From the NCBI GenBank assembly GCA_027886175.1, contig JAJNNQ010000009.1, positions 9,344,501 to 9,408,500 of the forward strand: 64,000 nucleotides of DNA, given 5' to 3'. The first letter of the stretch is position 1. Every line of letters starts with the position of its first letter. The notes below the pieces were generated by a model. It saw only the letters and a program-made list of their open reading frames with translations. It was not told the DNA's origin and did no database searches. Shown in pieces: positions 25,646 to 37,700 of the stretch. Position numbers and translations under genes: made by a program. Origin of the DNA: Phylloscopus collybita (Eukaryota > Chordata > Aves > Passeriformes > Phylloscopidae).

Positions 25646-27290
25646 GAAAAGCCTCATTCAAGAAGATTGCCTAGGTAGATGACTAGTTTTCCCAAATGGC
25701 CTCCAAACAGGCCTTGGTGGTCTGTGAAACATTTTGCCTTTTATAACTAAATAATATACTGTATGTTTATACAAAAGATCCTAATAAAAACGGTTCAGGA
25801 AGAATAACCAAAATTTCTCTGAGTTTTAACAGTATAAATCCAGGTGGTGATTTGGCACACAGAAGTAATACCAGTGTTAGAATTCATAAACAAAGCTGCA
25901 AGAAGACCCCACCATCTCAAATGTGCTCAGCATGCCTGTAGTCCTAGCTAGGTTTTCAAAGGGCTTCAGCACATCCATTTCTCTGTCAGCCTGATTACAA
26001 GCTGCCCAGGGCAAGACTCGCTCCCTGCTTCCCATCTGGACAGTGCCAAGCTCATCACACCTTTGCCTGTAGGTGCAATAATGATAGAAGTAAATAAATA
26101 CAGCTGCAAAAACCAAACTGGTCACACCCAGTGCTAAGAGCAGCCAAGTGTTTTTTAAAGCATTTTTTTTTAACCCCAAATGAGAACTTCGTGATTTTTA
26201 AAGAAACAACAATATTTATGGCAAATTAATTCAAATGAGCTACACACAGTCCTCATTTCCGCTGTCATATTCAGAAAGCAGCTCCACTAATTTCATTCAC
26301 TGTACTACTGCTGATACACTGCTGTTGTGATTTGCAAACTGCTCAGCATCAGAAATTCCCAACTGCAGCATCTTTTATGCTTTCCACAATTTTTAGAGAA
26401 TTTAAATCTATGCCTACAGAGAAGCCCGGGTCTGCTTAGCCTCTTATTCTGAGCAGCTTTTCCAAGGTTTTTCACTAGGAAGAGTTTTCAGTAGCCCAGA
26501 GCTACAAATGTGACTTTACAAACAACCATGGCCGTGGGTATTAATGAAAGGCTCGCTGTGATTTGGGCTGTTAGAGTACCTGCAGACAAGGAGAAAGAGA
26601 GCAAAAGAGAACAACACAGGTTCGTGCCCCAAGGACCTGAAGTGGCACCGTGCTAACAGACAATAATCACTGCAAGCAATTGAGAAGCTGAACTGTTCCC
26701 CTGGAAAACACGCTGTGACTGAGAAATGTCAGATTGCCAACAGCTAGTCGAAACAGGATGAAACATGAAGTTATGTTTCTGGAGTGGGCTATATAATTTC
26801 TGAGGAATATTAATTTTTTGCAAAATCTCAACAACAACATTACCAACCTGTCAAACCTCAGGTAAGATGTGTTCATCTGGTTCCCATTTCTCTCCCTCAG
26901 TGACACTGAAGGACTGTCATGTCCCTCTGCTGAACAAGGCACAGGATTCTACAGAAATCCAACCAGGTGGAGCAGCTACAGCATGATGCCAGTATTTTTC
27001 TAGTGCAAAACAATTTAATTATTTTTTTCTAGTAAAAACAATAATAAACAAATTTATTATTATTATTATGTTTATTTCTTTCTTTTCCACATTCAAATTT
27101 ACAGTGAGTGGGTATATCTAGTCTTTCAATTTGTGAATTCAGATTTAGGCCATAGATTCTCACAGAGCATGGAGCCCAAATCTACTGCAGATAGACACTT
27201 TGCAGGGAACTGGGACCATTAGGTTCAACATAGTTCAGATTTGGTTTCCAATTAAAACTTGTTCTAGAATAAAGCAATTTCCCATTGGAG

Positions 27291-27306
27291 AAAAAAAAAA
27301 AAAAAA
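27291..27306. repeat. A16 homopolymer
   Basis: Simple repeat, directly visible, followed by GAAAG. Confidence 0.85.
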
Positions 27307-27672
27307 GAAAGTCTGTCTTCTATTAAGACAAAAGCAAAAGCAGGCAAAAGCTAAATTCTGAATTCTAAAATTTTACTCCCAACTTCAGACTTATTAACCA
27401 GAGGTTGGTTATCTCTGGTTTCTACCAGTAAAATCAACATGAACAGTCTTTACATGTCTGCAGAGCTTTGGAAATATTCATGAGATACAGAACATGTTAT
27501 AATATGCATTTCAAGTTTTTATCATCACTAGTGTCCAAGATTTACCATGCTCAGGCTGGGAATTTATATATTTTGTTCCTCCAACCCTCAGGTACATCTT
27601 TTGATTTCTCTCCATTATTCATATCTAAGTGGAACTGCAAGTTTCACTCACAAATAGACAAACTATTACAGA

Positions 27673-27800
<128 letters not shown>

Positions 27801-30800
27801 TGTAGGTTATAGGTAATTCAAATATGCATCTCCATCGAAAGTTGCAGTTAAAGTGATTTCTTGTTGCCCTGTATCTTTAGCATATCTGGACATCCCAGGG
27901 AAGCATTTGATTGTTTGTAGTTCCCATTATGTAGCTCGATAGCAATGGGTGATCCTGTGATTCTGTAACTTCCCATGAAAAATGGTTTGCCTTTATGTCA
28001 ATATTCTGTCTACATTTGTCTTCACAATGTTGGAATGACTTAATATTTTTTTAATCTATTCCCAAATCCTCTGCTATTTTTAATCAAAACAGTCAGCTGT
28101 GAACTTTGTTAATCCATACTCACTATGATAAATGTAAGGGGAAAAAACGCCTCCAGAAGTTTCAGGGTACTTTTTGCAATGTAGTTATGGTAAAAAAAAA
28201 CAATTTGCTGTGGATGGTGTAACATAATGGGAGCTGACAAGGTACAATAACTGTTTCCCAAAGCACACTGCACTCTGCAAACACAGATCACAGCAGCAAA
28301 AACCACACAGCGTTTCCTCAACAGAAGATTTGTAATAAAATTACATGCTCACAGAGCCTTCCCTCTCAACACAAGACCCTAAAGCTATGCCAACTCTACT
28401 GCATGTTGAGATGAGTCTCTGCAACCTCTCTGCTGAAGGCTACACACAAGAAAAGGAGCAGTAAAAAGGCCTACCCTGGTCACAGACCAGAATATTATGA
28501 TAAAACTGCTTTATTGGTAGTTTAAACCAGATTCACCAGGATGTGATTCTTGAAGCAGGATGTGCTGTGATGGACAGGCAGAAAAACAAGGCATTAGAGA
28601 TCCCAGATATTGCTGATATTCTCTCAGCAATTCAGTGTAAGACTTGTGGGAGTGTTTACCTCACCTCTCTGTGCTTTATAATACCAATCAACATAATGCA
28701 GGTAAATGCTTCTGTGCATTGAAGGATTAATATGATGGAATAAAAATATGCCTTAATATTAAACTGTCCTGATACTCCAGAATATCCCTACTTACACTCC
28801 TCAAAAAATAACTACACAGGTTTCATCCTCTGTAGGTTTCTTCTCATTTTCGCTGCTGGCATTTTAGCCATCTAATGTAAAACTTTTGTTGCAATGGGCA
28901 TAGTGTAGATAAAACAGTAACCACTGAACAAGAAAACAAAAACTATTGTGGAGAAAAATAAACATCTCTACTGTTCAAAGGACTATCAAAAGCAGATTTC
29001 CCATAAAGTAAGCGAATCTTCTACTCATTCAACTTCATAGGTCCCTGTAGAAATGACAGAGCCTATGAAGACCATAAAATCTGCTGAAGCTCAGTCTAAC
29101 AGATGCAAATCTTTACCCAAATAAAATCTCTTGCTATAATATCTGTTTTAATCACATCTGCTAGTGTAAAAATTGTGGCTAAAACAATGAAATCCAGATG
29201 TATTTTGACCTTTCAAAAAAAGAGAGTTGGAGGTCTGTACAGTCCCTCTTCACTTTAATACAGGGGGTGTTTCAGGGAAATAACTAATCATTCCTTATGT
29301 AAAGCTGCAGAATCAGGTCTGCCATGACCATGTGTTGAACTAAAACAACTTGTGATGAGCATCTTGTTTTTCAGAGGTGTAAGAATTCAACCCATTGAGC
29401 GGGTTTATCCTCCATAGTACACCAGCACTCTGACTTTCATATTATCAAGAAGTACTCAATTCAGTGTGAGAAGTTAACACCTGTACTAGCACTCCATCTC
29501 CTCCACCCTACCTATTCTAACCTTAAAGTTAGCCAATATACCTATTTTTAGTTCTAGTAATTACCACTCTTCAGATTCTCACCACTCTGAAGAAAGACCT
29601 GAATCACAGCACTCACCACTATATCAAAAAATATGAATGGACTGTACTTGAACTACTCAATAAAAAGGAATCAAAAGTTATGTCAAATCATGCTGACTAT
29701 AAGTTGGTATAAACCTTTCTTTGACTCAGGAGAAAGGTCACTCTGTCACCACTGAGAGCTACTGGTGCTTCTGTGGATGCTGAGTTTTGTGTCAGTTTAT
29801 TGGAATTAATGGAACACAGACTGGATACAGTCTGATCACAGAAAGATTCTTAAAAATATTTCTCAAGGAAGCATTTTTGCACAGCCTTGATCGGATGTTT
29901 TATTAAAATAAACACTTCTGTAGTCTGCAGAATACAAAATAGTGAGTGGCCCTTGCAGATGGAAGAGAAGACTTGGAGGCTGCTGGCAGTTATTAGCTCC
30001 CCTTAGATCAAACCTCAAGAAAGATTTGTATTCTTCAAGGACAGCCTTCTTCATTGAGTTATGGAGTAAAAAGAAAGCAGAACTACAATACTGATGGAGC
30101 CCCACTGGAAATAAATAAATACAGAATTTACAACTATTGCTGAATTATCAGAATATTTTTCTTCCCAATATCCTTTAAATTCTAAATAGCAGTTTGGAAA
30201 ACAATAAGAATGTAACATAGATTTCCATCTGAAATTTTAATCTTGTAAAAAGAAGAATGCATAAAATGAAAGAAAAACAAGTATGGGTCTTAAATCAAAG
30301 CAGCTCTAGTGTGTTCCAATACAAGAGTGAATATATACCATTACAGAGAAATATGTCAGATAATCCTAAGATTGAAATTATTTTCTTTCTATTTACAGAG
30401 CAAATGTATTTATTAGAGTAATTTTAAGAACCTTTGAAGAACAGCATTTGGCTGCTTGAAAAAATATTAAAAAGCCATTAAAATGTGGCATTTGTACAAT
30501 TAATGTAGACAAGAACTGCAGGAAATCTTAAAAGTCATGCTGCCTTCTGAATAATCACTGGGAATACCAGCATTACTCACACCACATCACTAGCTACTCC
30601 TCAGTCACAAACAGCTGTAATTAAGGAATGATTGGAAAATGTAAAAATGTGTCTTTGTACTGGGCTACCACAATTATTTTTATCACCTTGAGAGATGCAT
30701 AAAAAAAAGACCATGTCAGTAACACATGAAATTTTTCTTCCTAATTCATACTCTAACAACTAAAACAACTTCATTTGCACCAAACTGGACCTCTGTTCGC

Positions 30801-31380
30801 CTTGCTTTCAGTAATAATTACAGATACAGTCAGTCTTATATGAGAACAATACAGGTACATTTTTCCTTGTTCATTATCTCTTTACACTCAGTCTTGCTTA
30901 TTTAATTATATCTACAGCAGAACTTGCTATATTTTACAGGGACAAACAATTTTACATTTCAGTAGTGGTTCTTAGTAATTCAACCCAGCTCCCTGCTATC
31001 CAGACTCATCTATTTCTTTTTTCTCATTACAGTGCTGAATTAACACATACCCCAACATTCAACAAGGAGCAGCCTTTTCAGTGCCTTGATCCAACACAAC
31101 TGAATTATTGACATGACACTTCTTCCTGAATCAAAAAGTCTTCCTTTTCAAAAGCAGTCTCCAGCTTCTACAACTTCCAGCTGCTGTTCTTCCTTTCTCT
31201 CCCTGCTCTTGTACCAGTCTTGATTTCCCCTGGAGGGATACTTGTCTTTTTTCAATCCCACTTGGCTTGTTCCTTCCCTGTTAGGTACAAACCTGATACT
31301 CCTGCTCCTTCAAACCTTGTTGTTAAATGTATCAGCTGTCTGCTCAGAAATCCCCACAATTAAAAGCAGTGTGATCCTGT

Positions 31381-31710
31381 AGATAAGTATTTGAAGGGGA
31401 GGTGTCCAGAGGATGGAGCGAGGCTGTGCTCAGTGGTGCCAACCACTAGGTCAAGAGGCAGTGGGGAGAAACTGATGCGCAAGAAACTCCACCTGAATAA
31501 CGGGAAGAACTTCTTTACTGTCTGGCTGACCAAACACTGCAACAGGTTGTCCACAGAGTGTGGAGTCTCCCTCACTGGAGATACTTAAGAACTGTCTGGA
31601 CACAAACCTGTGCCACATGCTCTGGGATGGCCCTGCTTGAGCAGAGAGGTTGGACCAGATGACCTCTGTGGTCCCTCCCAACCTCACCCATACTGTGACT
31701 TGGTGATCTT
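31381..31710 (+). mobile_element. CR1 LINE 3' end, plus orientation
   Basis: Strong match to the CR1 3' region: TATTTGAAGGGGAGGTGTCC, GGCAGTGGGGAGAAACTGATG, CACCTGAATAACGGGAAGAAC, CAACAGGTTGTCCACAGAG, GAGAGGTTGGACCAGATGACC and a degenerate tail (ACTGTGACTTGGTGATC). It is 5'-truncated, as usual. The moderate divergence suggests a younger copy than those at 6.4 and 61.2 kb. Short frames on both strands are by-products. Confidence 0.9.
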
Positions 31711-34700
31711 GTCCCAGAAGGCTAAAATCCAACAGATCTATCTGAAGGACTTCTGAATACTTCTATAACTCTTTACAAACCAGCAGCTCAGAAATGTGAA
31801 CACAAAGAAGGAAAGAGATTCTATCATTCCTAATGTTAAAAAGCAAATACACTGAAGGACAAAGGAAAAATATTACCACTGCTCTCCATTTTGTGAACTG
31901 ATGGAGAAAAACAAAGATCAGCTTTAAGAAAACTTTTACCTTCTACTACAGCATGTAAACAAAGACATGGCTTTGGAAAACACTGAGGAAAAAAAAAAAA
32001 AGCAATTCCTTTTGTGACACTGTAAATTTTGCAATTATGTCAGAACTTACTACTCTAAGCCCTTGAAAATCTGGTCTTAATCTTAGACACTAAGCAAGTT
32101 GGATCTTTTCTGTCCTTGCCTACCATCTCCCAAATCTATAAGGATTCTATAACTGTGAAGTCTGTTGTAGAGCTGGGTAATAATGCAGTGCAATTTCTGT
32201 TTCACTCAAGAACTTAATACCACACATTTCTTAGCTTCATATACGTATATATTTTATGGCAGCTAAATGCCTGTTCTCAACATGTGTCATTAATACCAAG
32301 CACCCATAGTATAGAGACATTACTTCAGAACACCACACTACTCTTATGTGTAACAACTCATCCTTTTTATCAGATAAAAAAGAAGTAACAGTTTCTGATC
32401 TCAGATTACAGCTGTGATGTTGCTGATGGAAAAATATTCTGTTTAATAGAAACGACCTGTGTTACCTTTTGTTAGGGAAGTGTCAACTGTGAAAGGCTTC
32501 ATTAAAAAGAGAGAACAAATGAGCAAGACAGAAAAGCCCTTTAAGAAAGTTGGGCTGTCAGGTTTTCTCCAAGGAAAGTAACAGTTTTTCTCACACTGCT
32601 GTGTGAACTGAATTATATTTGACATTTACTCCAACTCAAAGCTACCTAAAAGTTACACAGTCAATCAACATTCATTAGTGTCAAGCAGATTTATTAAAGT
32701 GTTTTTCTCTTCCCTTCTTCACTCCCCCAACTTTACAGATCCTCCATCAGAAACTTTCCAACACAGCATCACGCAAGACAGTCAACTTTTTACTGAGCTC
32801 TGTGCATGGTATATTCTAGCTTAGTGAGCTTTATGAAGGTGGTGTGCACTTATGAAACTTCAGAGATAAGTTTAATTGAGAGGCAGGTATCACTACTGAT
32901 ACACAGCTGCCACAGATGTGCACCACTGCCCTTTACGCCACCTGTCCAAGCCTTGGAGATAGCAACCCTCTGCTATCAGATATTTGCCACCAGGGGTTTC
33001 AAGAGAGTTCAAAAGCTGTAACATTTGAGATTCCCATCCTGCCTCCCCAGCTTCTACCTCTTAATCAAGTTTTGATAAGCCATCACTTGTATAGCAGGTT
33101 GTGGACGTAGAGATTAGACAACAGAAGGTGCTCAGCTGTGCTCAAAGCATGACAGTGCTGCTCTCAGGGCACTGACCTGGGGTTGCAATGTGATAGCACT
33201 AAGCTGTGCTCCTGTTCAAATGCAGGGCATGCTTCAGAAAGCCAGGTAACTGAAAAAACTTTTATCTCTCTGTGACATGAAAAAAGACAATAAAACCCTA
33301 TAAAAAACTATGAACATTTTTGCTGTGTATCTTACTATTAACTCTGACCATCTGATAGTGCTCAAATACATATATTATGAGGCTTTCATTTGTTGGAGGA
33401 CTTGATCTAAAAGGCAGCCTACAACACATATGTAAACAGCTGAATCAGTTATGCATTAAACTATTGACACTAAACAATTTTAAGCACACATTTACCATAA
33501 AAAGGCAGAGCAATTGCTGTATTTTTCCTAACTATAAAAGCCTCACTATTTCATACCTTTTTAGTCTAGAAAAGGCTACTACAACAGTCTCTCATGGGAG
33601 CAACACTGCTGAAATTGCATGTGATAGTACTGTAAATTTCTAGCATCATTTTCACACTGGCATAATTTTGCTGGGTTGCTGGATTTTCCCCAGATCTCTG
33701 CTAATTACCTCTTTAATATTATGCTGCCTATACTTGTCATATAAAAACCACTATGATCTAAACCTTCAAAATGGGGAATATTTATTTCCTGGATAGGGCT
33801 CACTGCACATGTCTCCTTTTGCTGTAAAATGTAGTTCATCTCAAAGAGCAGAACAATCCAAAGATCAAGAGGGGCTGGTGAGAGCCATACTAACACCATC
33901 CTACTCAACATCATATCAAACAAATCCACCATGGCAGGGTGTACGAATACTTCAGGTTTTATCAGATGATATTGGGACACCATTAGTATCCAAGTAGCCT
34001 CCATGTATCTCTACAATAATGGAATCATATTTCAGCTGAAGAAAGGTCATCAGCTTTCAAGAAGGAGCATCAACCACATTAGGAATTGCAGAGGCAGTGG
34101 TGGCAAATAAATTGGGCTCATGAAGTATGCTGTATTTTTTTGCCTGAAGCCTATTTTCAAGTAATTTTTCAGTGCCATCAATTACATCAACACAGTGAAA
34201 TACTTTGTTTGTACCAGACTTGAAATATCCACTCTTTAAAATAAACAAATAAAAATCCCATTTTACATAGTTCCTTTCTTTAGTCTGTGTCTCAGAAAAT
34301 GAACTCTGTGCAACCAAAACATTCTCTCTGGCTTTAGGACAACAGCTGGGAAAACAAACAAACAAACAAAACACAGTAAGATCACAAATATATATGGCTG
34401 TCAATTTTCCATCTGAACCATTCACTAAACAACTTATCTTGGTTGAAATCCAGAAACGTTCCATTAATTTTAATGGAGTGACTTTGGAATTAAACTAGCA
34501 TGGAGCACAATTTGTACAATTTGCTCCTTAATGACAGTTATTTGCAGAAGGGAAACTGTTTCATGTAATGAGTCTCAACACCTGATTTTGTAATCAGCCT
34601 GAGGGATCAGACAGATTACATGATTACTACCAAACCTTGTGCAGATACATTCTGTGAGAATTCATTGCTATTTCACAATTTTAATCAAGGTGGCAAAAAA

Positions 34701-37700
34701 AAGCCCACTGAAGAAATAAAAATAAGGTTCCATCTCGGCAGGTATTAAAAGGATGGAGGAGAAGCATAGATTTTGCCTGAAGCCTATTTCTGAAATAGAT
34801 TTAAAACTTTTAAACTGAATTTTTTTCCACCAAAATTCCAGAGAAAAATTCATAATTTGATAAGCTCCACACAGGGCTTGAGATCAACCTGCAATCCACT
34901 GAGAACACCCTTAGCACCATTTCATAGTAGCAAGGGAAAAAGGAATTGGCAGTGGGCAAGATATTCCCCTCAGAATTATGGTACAATATGAAGGATTTGT
35001 GTGGATGATGAAAATTAAGACACCAACCTCTTCCTGGTGAGTTCTGCTATGAGGTTTCACCATTAAATAGAAACCTTGCTTACATGAAAAGTACAACTTT
35101 GACACACCCTCCACTAAGTCACTGGGCATTTGTACACTTTTTGTTTCTCTTTTTAATTTCGAATTGTGTTGTAAAACAGTTTTCTGCAAAGAACACATTC
35201 AGTAAAGTACCTGACACCAAACAAGCTGAGAAATAGCATTAATTCAAAAATCTTTCAGGTAGTGAACTTCACATTGGATTTGTATAATAACATTTCAGAA
35301 GAAAGCAACTGGACTGCATAGCATGCAAAATGCTTCAGCATATTCATAAACAGACTGAAAAATCACTGAAAAAGTAAATCTGCAGTCTATTAACCTGATA
35401 CATAGTAGCAATGCAGAGAAGCAACTAAGATATATGATTGTAAGGACTCAATCATAACACTATTATGAATATATTCAATAAGAGGAACTTCAACATTGAA
35501 TTCAGCACCCTATATAATAAAAAAAGGAAGAATATTTGCATCTTGAATGTGTAGTTTGATTCAAATCCCAAAAATCACAAGTTTCTCTTAGCAGTGTGAA
35601 AATATCTGTGTGATGTTTGAGCCAAATTACTTTGCTTAGAAAATTAAACAAATACAAGTCTTGGAGATTGTTGATTTATAGCATAGAAAAGTTTTTCAGT
35701 AAAAAAAGACTTTTCAAAAATGTTGGTTATCTTACACCTTTCAATAAAATTCCTCTAGTTATAAAGAAAACCCAAGAGTATTCTAGCCTTCTTTTCAGTT
35801 TGATTATGGACTATGCCATGGAAATGCTATTTTTCTGCACTTTTTTCATGTAAAAAACCCTGCAAACCCCAAAACTAAGCAAATAGCAGTTCTTCAAAGG
35901 ACAAGCTTCCAGCAGTTGAATTCAGCCCAGAAAGACTCAGGTACTCATGCTTCCAGTGTTGCCCACACTATCTACAAGTTACCAGCTCTCCCAACTACCT
36001 GGGGACTGAAGAATTTTTGTCATCACAAACTTGCTAACTCTATTACATTAATGGACATACTGTCAAGCAGGCTCTTGAAACATTAAGATGAATGACCATT
36101 TTGTCAGTGACAGAGCAACCATAATGAATGACTTAATTTTTAAAAAGTTGCACACATAATTACACAAGTAGATGCAGGTATGAGACTGCATCTCATGTAC
36201 ATGTTCACTGAAGCAACAACCGAGTTTTCATCATCTCTATGGACATAGGTTAGAGTTTTGTGGTTACAGAGATTTATACACTTTTATACATACATGTTCC
36301 AAACATGAATAAAGTCACTCAAGACCGTTTCTGGAAACAAAGTATAGTCTTCCAGTTTTGTGTCTGGAAGAAATGCTAAGAAATCAAGTTACGTAGAATA
36401 GAAAATGCTAAGATTAAGATAAAATTTCAATGCACATTTGATTGGGTACTGATTTGATGTTTATAAAACATATTTCATCTGACAGAAAAACAGATGCACA
36501 AATACAAAGAAGAAATACAGATACAATATATTTTCCTTAGTGTTTACAACAGCACCTCTTGATTTCCTTTACCAAAAGCACTCCTATGTTGACTCCCAGC
36601 CCATGAAATGTAGCATGATGAAACCACACACCATGTCTTACTGGAAAGAAACACATTATGTGTCACCATTTAATCAGGTTGACCAAGCACAATTCTATTT
36701 GTTTGGTCAGCCATGCACATACCTGCTCACATGGTTTGTGTGTGGCTGTATTTGCAGTGTGCTCTTAGCATCAAAATACATCCTTTTTATATTACCAAAA
36801 AAACCCAAATCTTGATGTGCTACCTCAGTATTTATTCCCTCCACATTTCTATGATTTCCTACTATTTTTATCAGAACTTGCTGGAACTCAAAATCAGAAA
36901 GAAATCATAAAAACATTATTTTTTTTCTTATTGCCAGATCTTCTGTCTGGTCGAGCGCTAGAGAATCCCTTTTCTACATTCACTCACAGCAAGAGACCTC
37001 TTGCTGTATGAACAGATCCAATGAATCCAGTAGGTTTACTCCTGCAGCTAGATGCTAACACACACGACAAGTAAAGCCACTGAAACTGGGTTCCAACATG
37101 TTGTTTGTTTACAACAAAACCCCACTCATTTTCACTGATGTGTTTATTCAGCTACGAATATTCCAGCACTCCTGTCCCAGAGATATGGAGCTGTAGTTGC
37201 CAAAACTTACACTGAAGTTGCTTGTGCAACCTTGGCTCAGCACCTCAGGTATTCATCACAAATTGATGAGCATGTGTTCCCTTCCTTCCTGGATTGATAC
37301 TTAACCTTCAAACATCGTTTACTACTCAATATTAAAACAATCAAGTAGCAGATATGGAAAATAAAAATTCAGTCTAAATTTTACCTAAAGCCAGCCAGAC
37401 CTATAAGCAACTGAAAAGTCCCACATTAGGAAATACTAGGGAACTTGAATGACAATCACAAATACTTGGATCACCCCTTTGACCACACATGCAGCACAAT
37501 CCCACAGTTTTGCTATCTGTGCATTTTATTTTCTATCGCCACGGTATCTGCTGGCAATGATGCATTGCTATTAATGTGTTACGAAAGATGTCTGATATGA
37601 TTTGCTTCAAAGCCCTGCTATCTTCTCGTACCTCATATTAGCAGGAGGTTTATTTAGGATCTGTTGCTCAGTGTTTTGTACTACACAATTCTTAGCCCCA

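Noticed and set aside
27945..27975. GTGATCCTGTGATTCTGTAAC as a CR1 tail
   Set aside because: Only the octamer-like tail is suggestive; nothing upstream matches a CR1 3' end convincingly.
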